Positions 12,201 to 23,379 are shown, numbered from the stretch's first letter. The stretch is DNA of 64,000 nt from Paracentrotus lividus (GCA_940671915.1 CALNVZ010002100.1:7575171-7639170); one strand, 5' to 3'. A program made the numbers and translations. The notes: generated from the letters alone by a model not told the origin.

Positions 12201-15200
12201 GCAGTGTGGATATTACAGCAACTGAATAACAACATCAAGTGTACATGTATTAAAAAAATATATAAATACATAGGCCCATATTCTACTACAGTGACTAGAG
12301 TTGTACTGTAGCCCTGAAATAGTACATATTTTGAAACGAGAATGCAACGCTGGTTTGCACGCTTGTCTATGAAGCGTCAGTGAAGCGTCCATCTAAATAT
12401 ATGAATCTAGCCTCTGATGACATCATAGGAGACTAGATGTGTATAATGTACAAACATTTGTAAAAAATTCTAAACCAGGGGTATAGGTGGTTTAGAATTT
12501 GATATGGCTTTGCGAGTTTTATGTTCGAGGAAGCTAACTTATCTATTTTCTTGTTACATTGAAGTTAAAGGTTGTTCAAACTTTGCTTTAAATGAGTGGC
12601 ATTATTGAACATCCCACAACAATTCCATTAATTGCATATATATCATAAAAAATTACATTTTTTTACACGATTGACGTGTTAGTTTGGCCCACATTATATT
12701 TAAAAGGACAACTGACGAGAAAAACCAATGATAAACTATAGGTGGCAACTCACTTGTCATTAGACGGGATAAGACGGATTTGGAACTAGTTTGAGACTAA
12801 TTTGAGACGGGTTTGAAATGACTTTGAAACTAGTGGTGGAGACGTCATAAAGATGTCTCCTGAGCTGAGTTTCCGCGACGTCTCATGACGAAAATAGAAC
12901 ATGTTTATTAAAATCACATGAATGTTTTTCCGTTGTGCAGACGTCTCCGAGATGTTTCCGAGACAGGAAAAAATAAATATTGGAGACATCCTGGAATGTC
13001 CTAGTCGCGGAGACGTCCCCGCGAAGGAAGCAAATATTTCCAAAAGTTTCTAATTCTTTGCCACCGTAGGGGGAATGATTATGTGCATTTAAAGTAAATA
13101 ATTTATTTAGAGGGAATAAAACTATTGTCCTATTTCAGCTGAAAATTTTCAGGCCTTTTAATTGTTCCCAGGCCACTGAATCATTAATGAATAGGGCGTG
13201 ATATTGAAAACTGTATGACAAGCGCCACTGAACCCATACAACAACAACACTTGGTAGTCAATGGTTAGCAAAATTGTCAAGCGGATATGTAAATAAAAGA
13301 TTGTTGCGTCATTATTTCAAAAGATTCCCAGTTTAATATTGTGCGTTCCAGTGCACTAGAAACTTCCAGCAGTACAAGTTGCACAAGTTCCTGGAAGTCT
13401 TTCATTGTGTGATCCTATTGTTTAATGTTCTAGAACTCTAGACTGCGTGGTAGAATACTGGCCAAAATGTCTGGCTTGATATCTTGGTTTTTTATTGCTA
13501 TAGACTCTACATGTATATTTGAAACATATTCCAGTGTGATCTGCATTCATGCAAATCTCTGAAAAAAATATTAAACAGGACAATAATATCGAAATTCCTA
13601 TGGTATCCACAAGAAATAAGTAAGTAAACAACAAAACTTACATTAACGTTAATTTAGATTTAGGTCTCATTGGTATTTACTTGGCCTAGATGATAGGTCT
13701 GTTAGACCTAGATCTAATTAATAATAGAATTTTCATTTTCGTCATCATTTTGTCCTAGCCGCTAATCATGAGGCTCCAATCATAAGAACAACTTCTTTTT
13801 GGTGAAATTTGAACCGGCACTAAAAATACCCTACACTGTCGGTTACATTCAATCCTCAAGTACACTTGAGAAATATATTCATTTAACCAGGTGATCAATA
13901 TATCCATCAAAGGTGACTGCCACTGGCCAGGAAAGCAAAAAAATATTTCCATCAATGCAATCAATATCATGTGATGCCCGGTGGACCAATCTGTATGGAC
14001 TATTTAATATTATCAAGAATTACCTGTGTTTCCTTTGCCCTAGGCCTGCTTTTCTGAGATGTTTGGGTTGGTGAAGGCCAGTCCCAGGTGCCATGAATTG
14101 TTGGGCCCTCTGCTGAGCAACCAGCTGTGCATTCAGACGTGGCTTACTGAGAATATAAAGAAAGAATTAATGAACAAACCATTCCGCGCTTTCTAAAGCA
14201 TTACATTTGGTCGCATTCAAACGTGAGTGACACAACATTTGGACTGATAGAAGGGTGCATATCTTTGCACTTGTAGGTTATGAATGGATCATGACTACAT
14301 GGAGGAGTGGCATGTGTCATTACCAGTTGGATTTGAATTTTACAATTGGTCCTGGAAATTATGATTACAAAAACAGTGCGTGAGTGACAAAAAAAAACCA
14401 AAAAAAACCATGGGTTTCTGACCATCATTGGTTATGGTTGGACTTGTGCCCAAGTAGATCTCTAAGGGTACCATAAGTGCTGGTATATGTACATGAATAG
14501 TGTACCTCTCTGACATTTATTGTCCTTATCAATCATTCCCTCTCTGTGGAAAATGGTCTACCTCTATGTGTCGTGAGTCACACGACATCCAAAACGTGAG
14601 TGACACGACCAGTGCATTAAATTAAATGCAACAATTCAAGTAAATAACTAGATCACAATGCCATGTTACAGTAGTCCATGAAAATTACTTTAAGCAAAAA
14701 AAATCTGAAAAAAGTGACTAGATATCATAAAAAGCATTTAAAGCATCATAGTCCCATATGCGCAAATTCTTGTTTGATCAATTATTCAGCGTAAGAAAAC
14801 TGGATCACATAATGTTTGAACTTAAATAATTGGTTGTATCGTAAAGAAGCCTTTGTCTTGATCTCAGATCCTAATTTGCATTTTCAAAGGCACAGTGCAC
14901 ATATTAAAATTTTAGCTAAATGTCCCACTTAGTTTGAATATGACCATTTAAAAATCTGTGCATACAGACGTGGCTTACTGAGAATATAAAGAAAGAGCAA
15001 CATGTAAGTGCATAGGGACTTACATGTATTGTGATATGCGCTATATAAAAGTGGTATATTATTATTATTAATTAACAAACCGTTCCGCGCTTTAAAAAGA
15101 ATTACATTTGAGAATCTGTGCATTCCGCCGCGGCTTACTGAGAATACCAAGAAAGAACAACATTAATGAACAAATTTTTCTGCACTTTAAAAAGCATTAC

Positions 15201-18084
15201 ATTTAAAAATCTGTGCATTCAGACGGGGATTACTGAGAATACCAAGAAAGAACAACATTAATGAACAAACTATTCAGTGATTTTAAAAGCATTGCAGTTA
15301 AACCTTAACTAGGACACGGTACATGTATAGCTTCCATAAGAATTTGAACATGATGATCATAATTATGTGTTGATTTATTCACTTTGTCACTTAGGAACTA
15401 CATTTGCTCTAAATGTCAAAATAATGTAGTTTTCAAGGATGTGTTCATACAGAGTCACATGCTACAATCACAGATTTCTCCAGTGCATCAAGTATAGAAA
15501 TGAACAGCTGTTTTACTGTGCCAGTGGAAAGCAAATTTCCATTTATTGGACTAAATAAATAAAGTACCTTCTATATTGTATCTTGTAACAGTATTGTACA
15601 TTATATTGGACACATAGCATGATCTACAATGTATATGGAGTTGTTTTTTAATGCAAGAGTTTAGAAATCATGGTGACCTACATGTACTTGATATCAATTA
15701 TTTTCTGGTTGTTTTTCTTTGTATTGTTCACACTTGCCCAGGAGGAAATGAGTGAGTTCCCTGCCGGGAAATACAAATCCCTCCCAGGAAGCAGGGGTCT
15801 AGCTGACAACACACACACACACACAGAGGGATATAACCTTTCCTTTTACAAAACAGAGAGGGCAGCAAATTGGACTATCCTTTCTAGCGGCATTGATCAC
15901 AACTGAGTCCACACGAGTAAAAATATAAAAATCATATTGAAAAAAAACCTGCGGGTCCGATAGTCCGCGGGGTCAATAGTTCGCCCGAATGTCTGTAAAA
16001 TTATGTTTAGGAAAGTAGGTCAAAGTCATCTAGATTTTTACCCCAGAGGACAGTTACCCCAGGAAATTTTCCCTCTAGACAATTACCCCCCCCCCCCCCC
16101 CGAGGACAATTACTCCTGGATAATTACCCCTTGACAATTACCTCAAGGAAAAATTATCTCCAGACAATTACCCCCACACTACTTCCGCTGAGAATATCTC
16201 CCCGCCCTCCCCCCCCCCCCCCCCCCCCCCCCCCCCTGTATAAGGTCAAAAGATTTATGTTAATAAAACAATATAATTAGTTGGGATTAATCCTTATTTT
16301 TTTTCTCCCCCCCCCCCTGCTTGCTCATTCGTCACATTGACGCTCACATAGCCAAGAAATTAAATCACTGGGTAGAATTATCGAGAGGTACATGTACTGT
16401 ACAACAATTCAGCTGCAAGGTTCCCCATTAATGGTCTGACTATCATATGAACTCCTTCTTGAGATGGAATGCCCAAGTAAGCTATGCCAAGGGTAAAGCC
16501 TTCAGAGTCCTAAACTTCCTGAGGAGGAATTTCCACCACACTTCAAAAACAACAAAAAATGAAGCTATGTATAACACTTGTCCAGCAGCCTGGGACCCCT
16601 TCACTGCTAAGAACATCAAAGACCTGGAGAGGGTTCAGAATGCTGCTGCCAGATTTGCCACATCCACCTATGGCAGGGACTCTAGTGTCACACACCTGAA
16701 AGAATCTTTGGGATGGTCACCCTTACAAATCAGGCAGCTTACAACAAGGTTGACATGCTTCTATAAGATCCTGAACGGGAACTTGATATTGACTTCCAAA
16801 AGTACATAATTCCCAAGACCCATAGCAGAACTAGAGGCCATGATAAACAATTTCAACTTAACCATACAAGAACTGATGTCTTCACAAACTTGTTCTTCCC
16901 TAAGACTATGAAGGAATGGCATAAGCTGCTTCCTTCAATAATCTCCAAAGAGACAACTTCATACAACTTCATCCTTCAAAATAGAGTTGTCAAATTCATT
17001 TATCCCCCCCCCCAAAAAAAAAAAACCAATTTAAACCACTCGACACCACACCTCCAATTAAAATTCCCCAGATGGAACATTCAGAAGGAACTCATCAAAG
17101 ATCCAAGATTCCCAAGAACAGTGAGAGCTTGGAACAACCTGCCATTGGAAACAGTAATGTCATCATCATTGGCAGCCTTTCATCAGGATCTGATGGATCG
17201 TATGAAAGGCAGGAACTAAGGGTGGTATCTCACTTCGCGGAGATGTCTCTGCGATGGATAAATTAAAAAAAATTTATGACAAAGCAATTTCAAAGGACCG
17301 TCTCAAAGTTGTTTCCGCGACTCATGAAACGTCTCGGAGACATCTCCACGACATTTCATGAGTCACGGAAACTACATGGAGATGGTTCTTTGAAACCGTT
17401 TTGTCTTAGTTTTTGAAAATTGTCGCAGAGACGTCTCTAATACTTTTATCTGTCGCGGAGACGAATCCGTTGCCGAGACGTCTCCGAGAAGTGAGATACC
17501 ACCCTTAGACTCATGTGTTTTAACCTGTAAAAACCTGCAGGATTAAAGGAGGCAGTGTATGACAAAGAAGAAGTTCATATTGTCTGGTTGTTAAATCATC
17601 AAAGTGCCTACTTCAAAGGAAAGTATTTGGCCATTATTCAAGATGGTGTATTTAACTTCCTTGATTGATTGTACATTTATTCATTACTTGGTATCATGGT
17701 TGTGGTATGAATGTTTTAAAGAAAAGAGGATGAATTTATAATCATAATAATTTGCAATAATTTCATATTACAAAATCATAACGTTGCATTCTGGGTAATA
17801 CCATAGTCACACTGGCGAGCCCGACTCCAAACAGACCACTAGCTCGCCATTCATGGCAATGTTTTTAATTTTTTGGTCGGTCTGGTGTCGGTATGGAGTC
17901 AGTCTCACCGGTGTGACTACGGTATTAGGAAGAAAAGTGGTTTTTATATAAGTCTTACCGGGTAGAAGTACCCTTCCTAACATCACACATCTCACACTTG
18001 AATGCCTCTGATCGGTTACGATACGTGCACACACTACAATCCCAGTAGTTGGCTTCCGGAGAACGGGAGGTTCGTTTTTGTCTC
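9084..18084 (-). CDS. RYBP/YAF2-like: RYBP/YAF2-like Polycomb protein, spliced gene (first exon missing)
   Basis: Three minus-strand exons join with matching phases: 18084-17959, 14146-14024 and 9258-9084. They encode a RanBP2/NZF-type zinc finger, the KPRxNxQLVAQQ segment and the C-terminal PRLKNVDRS...VIITEY block, in the order found in vertebrate RYBP and YAF2. Those proteins are subunits of non-canonical PRC1: they bind RING1A/B through the C-terminal block and ubiquitinated H2A through the zinc finger. The lysine-rich linker that separates these parts in vertebrates is absent, because the KPR exon joins the terminal exon in phase. The expected first exon (a start followed by a few basic residues, ending two bases into a codon) was not found upstream. 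Its introns are full of transposon remnants. The family assignment is firm; RYBP versus YAF2 is not resolvable and it is probably the single pre-duplication homologue. Confidence 0.9.
9691..10110 (+). mobile_element. 3' fragment of a non-LTR retrotransposon ORF2
   Basis: The open frame 9691-10053 encodes LNRLRAGVGHCKTLMVKWGI followed by a Cys/His knuckle (CECGEEETMSHLQQCPLL). This pattern is typical of the C terminus of Jockey/I-like retrotransposon polyproteins, after the reverse transcriptase. The stop is followed by a short untranslated part and a (GAA)n tail near 10090-10106, a plausible 3' end. The 5' part is missing, consistent with a 5'-truncated dead insertion inside the RYBP/YAF2-like intron. 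Confidence 0.75.
10321..11070. mobile_element. Nested foldback element (750 bp)
   Basis: The left TAGCAGCCCTTTTTA and the inverted right TAGCCGCCCTTTTA mark the tips, with possible TA target duplication. The arms pair over most of their length: 'gattggagtaaaac' near 10501 with 'ttactccaatc' near 10803, and 'agaaagagctgac' near 10434 with its diverged complement near 10850. The centre is the perfect-arm hairpin at 10584-10644. Confidence 0.75.
10584..10644. repeat. 61-bp hairpin at the centre of the foldback element
   Basis: The 22-base arm beginning TCTCAAGTGAATTATATG is followed by a 17-base G+C-rich loop region and the exact complement. Such a palindrome can extrude as a cruciform. Confidence 0.85.
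11113..11134. repeat. Poly-C tract (22 bp)
   Basis: An uninterrupted run of 22 C, next to GGG. The length in the assembly may be unreliable. Confidence 0.95.
12740..13066. mobile_element. Diverged GAGACG-family MITE
   Basis: The left 'aggtggcaactcactt' and right 'gccaccgt' are eroded forms of the AGGGTGGTATCTCACTT terminus seen at 17219. The interior carries repeated 'gagacgtct' palindromes and 'ttgagacgggtttgaaa' blocks. Confidence 0.6.
14024..14146 (-). CDS. RYBP/YAF2-like: RYBP/YAF2-like KPR exon
   Basis: The acceptor 'tattctcag' and donor 'CAG|gtaatt' bracket 123 bases. The first T completes an arginine codon (CG|T) with the zinc-finger exon, then KPRLNAQLVAQQRAQQFMAP follows, matching the KPRxNSQLVAQQVAQQ segment of vertebrate RYBP. 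The last 20 residues are basic and Gly/His-rich, with no vertebrate match that I recognise. Three truncated copies of its 5' boundary lie upstream at 14956-15250. Confidence 0.92.
14949..15300 (-). repeat. Tandem copies of the KPR exon's 5' boundary
   Basis: Three units (around 14956-14995, 15116-15155 and 15211-15250) repeat the first ~22 bases of the KPR exon, its 'ttctcag' acceptor and about 70 bases of upstream intron. The genuine boundary at 14125-14210 is the fourth. The unit spacing is about 95-160 bp; the longest unit holds an insertion ending in a SINE-like tail (15002-15061). All copies keep the AG acceptor, but the coding part stops after about seven codons. Confidence 0.8.
15301..16446. 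other. Intron of the RYBP/YAF2-like gene
   Basis: No exon seen. It contains a short (CA)n run at 15812-15825, a block repeating 'acaattaccccc' near 16050-16180 and poly-C tracts, the longest at 16209-16236 (28 C). Confidence 0.5.
16040..16236. repeat. Short tandem 'gacaattacccc' repeat ending in poly-C
   Basis: At least six degenerate copies of 'gacaattaccccn' are followed by a 28-base C run. It looks like a locally expanded simple repeat. Confidence 0.7.
16447..17219 (+). mobile_element. Dead non-LTR retrotransposon (CR1/Jockey-like) RT C terminus
   Basis: The first frame reads ...AYAKGKAFRVLNFLRRNF-like sequence (here SYAKGKAFRVLNFLRRNF), then LERVQNAAARF and LGWSPLQIRQL, all typical of the thumb/C-terminal part of CR1/Jockey-type ORF2 proteins. 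After a frameshift near 16785 a second frame continues with FFPKTMKEWHKLLPSII, and a further block gives FPRTVRAWNNLPLETV. The final WN-motif block normally occurs once; here two versions follow each other, separated by a C/A homopolymer. It is not functional. Confidence 0.8.
17219..17505. mobile_element. GAGACG-family MITE, best-preserved copy
   Basis: The left end AGGGTGGTATCTCACTTCGC and the exact-type inverted right end, both flanked by TA, define a Tc1/mariner-like insertion (TA duplication at 17217-17218 and 17506-17507). It landed at the stop codon of the dead reverse transcriptase. The interior is built of inverted 'gagacgtctc' blocks. Confidence 0.8.
17799..17926. mobile_element. Short MITE (128 bp)
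   Basis: The left AATACCATAGTCACACTGG and right, read inverted, AATACCGTAGTCACACCGG form about 35-bp terminal inverted repeats. It lies in the intron just downstream (minus strand) of the RYBP/YAF2 zinc-finger exon donor. Confidence 0.75.
17959..18084 (-). CDS. RYBP/YAF2-like: RYBP/YAF2-like zinc-finger exon
   Basis: The acceptor 'tttcgcag' and donor 'CCCG|gtaaga' bracket 126 bases. The correct frame (not the longest open frame here) gives a basic start RQKRTSRSPE, then YWDCSVCTYRNRSEAFKC and EMCDVRKGTST, i.e. W-x-C-x2-C-x10-C-x2-C of the RanBP2/NZF zinc finger. Human RYBP has CTFRN where this has CTYRN; that Thr-Phe pair is part of the ubiquitin-contacting surface in NZF fingers, so the Tyr is worth noting. 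The first base completes a codon from an upstream exon not found. Confidence 0.94.
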
Positions 18085-18201
18085 CTGCGAAAGAAAGAAA
18101 GAAAAATAACCTAAAAAGTAGATGTGAAATCAACAAAATGTGACAACACAGACATAAAATTGATCAAAATCATACTTTTTTTAAAACAAAATGATACATC
18201 A

Positions 18202-18340
18202 GGGGGGCATTTCATCAAAGGACTTGTCGGACATTTTATCCGACAAATTTGCTCTCAGCCAATCAGATGCAAGCATTTCAGTAGCTTGTAACAGTTTGTC
18301 GGATAAAACGTCTGACAAGTCCTTTGATGAAATGCCCCCC
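18202..18340. mobile_element. MITE family A, copy 2 (complete)
   Basis: The ends GGGGGGCATTTCATCAAAGG and its complement are perfect over more than 25 bp, with a possible CAG target duplication if five G are counted as the tip. Two internal 'ttgtcgga...tccgacaa' hairpins lie within. About 95% identical by eye to 5575-5707, so both copies are fairly young. Confidence 0.85.
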
Positions 18341-18589
18341 AGGTCGACCTTAAAAACAGGGCACAATGATATGTAGAGATCTTTTTACAGCCAGAAATAT
18401 TTAGCCACTGATCAAGGCAGTAATTCTCTCATTGGCTAATCGCGCAAAGCTCATCACTCAGTTCATGTTTATTCAACACAAATACATGTGCAATGAAATT
18501 CAACCAAAACTTTAGCTGGGCCTGGGGGTGGGGCTTAGCTCTTAGCTCTTTCCAATAGGGTCATACCCTCATCATATAAGCGGTCAATC

Positions 18590-19316
18590 ATTGCCAATAT
18601 TGAGCCCATACTACAGCATGGGCTCCATATATATCTGATAATGAAATATCAATTGACAATTATTTAAAAGTTGAACGTAAAGATAGAACTCGTCACGGAG
18701 GAGGAATAGCTGTTTATATATCAGAAAAAATATTTTATACCAGAAGATATGATTAAGAAACTCAAGATTTAGAAATGATATGTATTCAAATTAATCTTCC
18801 TTTTCAGAAAAGTATGAATGTTATAAGTATAATTATACAGGTCTCCGTCATGTGATGTGTCATTTTTTGAAAAGCTTGAAACTAGCTTAGATTCAATTTG
18901 TTCGTCAAGTTCTTCAATTGATGAAATACTTGTTCGTCCTTGGAGATTTTAATTACGATTATAGTAAATTAAAAGACACACAATTATTTCACAAACTAGA
19001 TTATTTAATGAGTTCGTATAACTTCATCCAATTAATCGATACTTTTTCGCGTGTTACCCAAAACTCCGCTTCTATTATTGACCTCGCATTTACAACTCGT
19101 TTCAACTCAATCACAGAACAAGGGTGTATTATGACGTCTCTACATGTAAGTGACCATTATATGGTATATTTGATTCGTAAATTGAATTCGAGACAGAAAA
19201 GGTCTCTCCCAAAAACTGTTTCTTTTCGTTCTTCAAAATCCTTTAACGATGATAAACTTTACACTCTTTTAGAATCGACATCTTTTTCAAACTTAAGTGA
19301 CATCGATGACGAATAA
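18590..19316 (+). mobile_element. Dead non-LTR retrotransposon endonuclease domain
   Basis: A frame starting near 18633 reads RTRHGGGIAVYISEKIFY with an in-frame stop soon after; a second frame from 18918 reads GDFNYDYSKL ... SIIDLAFTTR ... LHVSDHYMVY. GDFN and SDH are the metal- and phosphate-binding motifs of APE-type endonucleases of CR1/L2/Jockey retrotransposons. Stops and a frameshift show that it is decayed. The reverse transcriptase does not follow. Confidence 0.8.
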
Positions 19317-19962
19317 GTGTTTTAAGAAGGGCTTTAAACTAAGATACTGAGTGATATTAAAGTGGCAAGTCTCAATTTTGTCGCGAGTATCGTCACTTCA
19401 CAGGCTCCGCCCATTTGCAAATAGATCTAACGCAACGTTTGTCAGTAGAGGGGCCGGTCCAGAACAGCTGATCGTCTGCATAAACACTGACCGTCTGCAT
19501 AAACAAAGACGTTTGCCAAATTTTGCCGTCATCAGTAACAAGGTTTGTCTTCATTTATGAAGATGCCGGTTTTCTTTTGGGACCTACGGGATTTGGATGG
19601 CAGTTACGGAACTTAAGCATGTTAAAGTTAGATTTCTTATCATCAATCACCCCCAGTTCACCGTCTACTTTTATGACTTGTCCGTCTTCCCAAGGATATA
19701 AAAGGTCAATCACTGTGTGTAGCTATAGAATGCATGGCACAGTAGAGCCTCGGTGAGTGGATTTGGCATCAATTGGGAGGCTATTTTTACTGTACAGTGT
19801 CTTTATAAACGAGGACAAGTCCAGTAATCTGAGACGATCTTTCCTTTTGGACCGGCGGGCGCCTCTACTTCTTCTTCTTCCTCCGCTTCTTCCGGAGATC
19901 ATAAGCAGGGTGCTGTTGTTATGTCAAGTAGTTGATTCTCATGATAAGATAAAGATCGCTCG
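19317..19962. other. Unassigned DNA between two retrotransposon fragments
   Basis: Short open frames occur without recognisable motifs. A 20-base segment around 'accgtctgcataaac' is directly repeated at 19468-19505. It may be more retrotransposon debris. Confidence 0.35.
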
Positions 19963-20282
19963 TTAGGAGGAAAGTGTAGAGCTACGAGTAATATGGATTT
20001 TATAGATGAAATGTAGTGTTACTAGGTTCACTATGCTACGGATATTTGAGGAGAGTAGGAGAGAGCTAGGCAGAAGTGTAGCAATGGTGAATTGCTTGTA
20101 GCCGGCCTGATCATATTGAGCGATAATTTCATCTGGCAGATGCTTGTTCCTTAACTTATCTATTAGGTTATTTCTGTGTTCATCAAAGAGAGGGCATGAA
20201 GCTACAAAGTGGATAGTGTCCTCATCTTCCATGTAGCAAAGCAGGCAGGTGGCTGTTGGTACCTATTTGATGGTGACAAGTC
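19963..20282 (-). mobile_element. Retrotransposon ORF2 C-terminal zinc-knuckle fragment
   Basis: The minus strand reads CLLCYMEDEDTIHFVASC followed by PLFDEHRNNLIDKL: a C-x2-C-x8-H-x4-C knuckle (as seen at the end of Jockey/CR1-like polyproteins). It is a short 5'-truncated remnant on the opposite strand to the endonuclease fragment. Confidence 0.7.
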
Positions 20283-23200
20283 TGGCCTGGACCACGTATG
20301 CACCCGAACATTATGAGCCCACGGCCTACAGTGTACTGTCGCTATTGCGTTTTCTGAATTTGTTTATAATTTTTTAACTAAAGACTTATACGTACCGTTT
20401 TCTAGATGACTTGGTAGTTTGGTACGTACACACCCTTGCATCACTGTTGAGTCATCTGTTTTTCCTTCCAAAATCAGTAAATTTACACTTCAAAGTGGTC
20501 AATTTGAAGATATGACAAGCACATCTCGGTAAACTCACATGCTGTTTTCAAAAGAACGTAGAGGGCAGCAACACAATCCAAGTTAAGGTTAAAGGTAACT
20601 ACTTCCGAGAGTAGTTTTTCGTTATCGCTAACCGATCAACTGAGGTTACCGTGGAACCATGTTTAGGAATCGATCGGGAATTAGTTTTTGTTCCAAGCCA
20701 TCAAAGTTTTTACAGTGTTTAAACGGTGTTTTTTCATATAGCGTCCTCTGCGACTGCTTTTCTTTAGAGAATGATATTGATATCGTTGTAAAAAAAAAAA
20801 ATATATATTTATTTAACCTGCTCATCTCCGGAGTCCTACCCCACATTTTGGTCAAATAGGTTGAGCAGTACCAACCCCCATGTGTAGACGGCTGAATAAA
20901 GACTGGCAGTCCAATCAAGAGTTATCGATACAAGTCTGACTTCAATCGAGATTCACTTTATTTCCGACAAGATCAGCATTACGTAAAGCTTCGAGTCAAC
21001 CCTTTCCTAATTTTTTTTTTCATTCGCTGAGGTACGATGATCTGAGGAATCACAAGCTTGCCCACACAACGTGTATAGTACCACCGGTACCGAGGAATGT
21101 AATTTGAACCTGCTCTATGGCGATACCGAGTTTTGGAATAGGCCGAGTTGATTGGGTTGATTTGGGCCGACTTTTTTTAACAATATAGTATTGCTGTGTG
21201 CTATAGCGCCATTTGCAATAGGCGTCGACTACGGACATGACGGACAGGTGAAGGCAGTGAATGCGGTGAGTTTTCTCCTTTTTTTCTATCTTTACATAAG
21301 TAGTAATGCCCTTAAACTTGCATTACGTACAAAAAAAAGTGTGTAGTATAGTTTGATTTTGTTATATATCATGATAGGAATAGAGAAATAAAAATAAAAG
21401 TGATAAAAAAAAAATTATACTTTTCTCGAAGGACTTGGTTAACGAGGTCGATACTACGTATCGACCTCGTAGTAATGTGTGGCCTGGACGAGGTAGATAG
21501 ATTATGTTTGGGTCAAGAGTTGGGCCCTGACTAGTACTGCTTGCCGAAGAAACTTTGAGCTGGTGCTTTGAGGATACAAATCGGTAGCAATTGGAATATC
21601 TATATCTCTCCAGAATGATAGTGTTGACTTTGTTTGGATTGCCTCCAGCGTGGTACTCATAGCTTCGTCTCTAACTGCTTCATTGGAGATTTTTTTTTTT
21701 TCCCACTGGCATGCTCATACGGGACTGGCTGCAGAATTAACTTGTTAGAGAGTGTTCGTATGCACAATTGTAATGTTTATGCTTCAAGCGTGCTTGCATA
21801 TTATATATAGAGTTTGATATTATCATTATTACAATTACACTTAACAGTTACAGCTACAGATAGGCTGCATCGCTTAAATTTTCACTCGCTATCCCGTTCA
21901 GCTTTTTCGGTGGAGCCAGTCAGTCGTCAGTCTGACACGGGGCGTGCACGCGGGTAGCGCGGTGCCCAACTCGCTGAAATTGACTGAGCAGAGCTGAGCA
22001 CAGTGAGACAGTGAAAATCAGCGAAAGTTAGCTTATCATGCGATACACATAGCTTAATTCATTATATTTAGAAACAGTCAGAAAGAACTATAAATATAAT
22101 CAAATCAATATATTACCCTATAGATGAGCGTTTTCCCTCCATGACCGCAATTTTAGGGGCAAATGAACCCTGCTAACGTTACTTGTCCTGGATATCCAAC
22201 GAAATTTCCTTCGGCTTCCGAATTGGTCTGTCTTTCAGACTTCCACACTTTTTTTGTAGGTTTTTTGAAATCATTTTCCTTTCGGTCAATAATAGGGGTT
22301 TTTTCTGAAATATTAATATACATTTATTTCTTTTTACCCTATCCCCTACTTTTGAATTTTAGAAAGTAATTTGAGATGGTTTACTGCACGACTTCATGAA
22401 CCAGTAAATAAAAAATATTTCCTGGAATAAAGCCTATCTCAAAATCTTCCACCAAATTTGGACCGCATTTTCAAGTGACCTTCCCTGGATACATGTTTAT
22501 TGTCTTTCATTCTATTTCAAAGTAAACTAAAATTTGTGAGGTTAGAGATTATATTTTGAGTCATACCCCAGCTTTTAAACATACATGAGGAAAAAAATAT
22601 TTATATATCGGGTTGTAATACGCTGTCCGTTATAAAGGTGTTTTTTTTTAAAGCCACCCCTCCCCGGCCCTCTACCCAGGAAACAAGGGCATAGACACGT
22701 GATGCACTGGGTTCACGTGCACCCCCACCCCCCCCCCCCCATCCCGCATAGCTTAGGAGTTCCGCCCCTCCCAAGCAAGCAAGCCCCCAAAATTTACAAT
22801 AATAATAATAAAGATAATAAATTAAAAAAACAAAAACAAAAACAAAAACAAAAACCTACCCGGTAGGCCTACATAACCATGGGGCTGGGACTGGGTTGTT
22901 GTCTTTCTTATCTCATATCGACATGCATTATTGATTTATTTTCCTACTAGAGTGATCAGCATGGCTTCTCTTTGATTGATCATCTATATAGGCCTATAAC
23001 AATATCGTGAATATGAATGTTCCCAATATTGTGCAGGAATAATAATTATTTAATCTGACATAACAGACCACTTTCTGAGTACCATAATTAAGTATAACAT
23101 ACTATAGTACACCTGCGCGGATCCAGGGGCTGAGCGGGCCCGCCCCCCCCCCGCCCGGCCCCCCGCATCAATTTGTCACAAGGTATTAAATTTTATGCTA

Positions 23201-23379
23201 CGAATCTGTGTTGCAATGTGTACCAGTGCGCCGCCGCGCCACATTCATAGCGAGGCCTTTGGTGACGTAACAATAAATGAAGTAGCATGCGCACGATACA
23301 ACAGGTGCCAATGAACTCTCATTGGTCAAAAGTTACAATGACGTACGTCGATATTGCTATGGTTACAATTTCCTGTAAA
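20283..23379. other. Gene-free interval between the RYBP-like and kinase genes
   Basis: The RYBP-like first exon and its promoter should lie here or further right, but I could not identify an ATG exon with the required phase. 21880-22030 is richer in CpG and GC, a candidate promoter area. 22670-22740 and 23130-23170 hold poly-C and C/G-rich tracts, and 22830-22855 a (CAAAAA)n repeat. Confidence 0.4.
21442..21470. repeat. 29-bp near-perfect hairpin
   Basis: ACGAGGTCGATA, a 5-base loop CTACG, then TATCGACCTCGT: 12-base arms with no mismatch. It stands alone, without a transposon terminus around it that I recognise. Confidence 0.85.

Larger units (their letters stand above)
9259..14023. other. 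Intron of the RYBP/YAF2-like gene
   Basis: About 4.8 kb that holds a retrotransposon 3' fragment (9691-10110), a foldback element (10321-11070), a poly-C tract (11113-11134) and a diverged GAGACG element (12740-13066). I found no extra exon for the lysine-rich linker, but a small phase-symmetric exon could be overlooked. Confidence 0.6.

Noticed and set aside
17807-18136. 109-codon minus-strand frame as a gene
   Set aside because: The longest frame is not the coding one; the +1-shifted frame between good splice sites gives the RYBP/YAF2 zinc finger.
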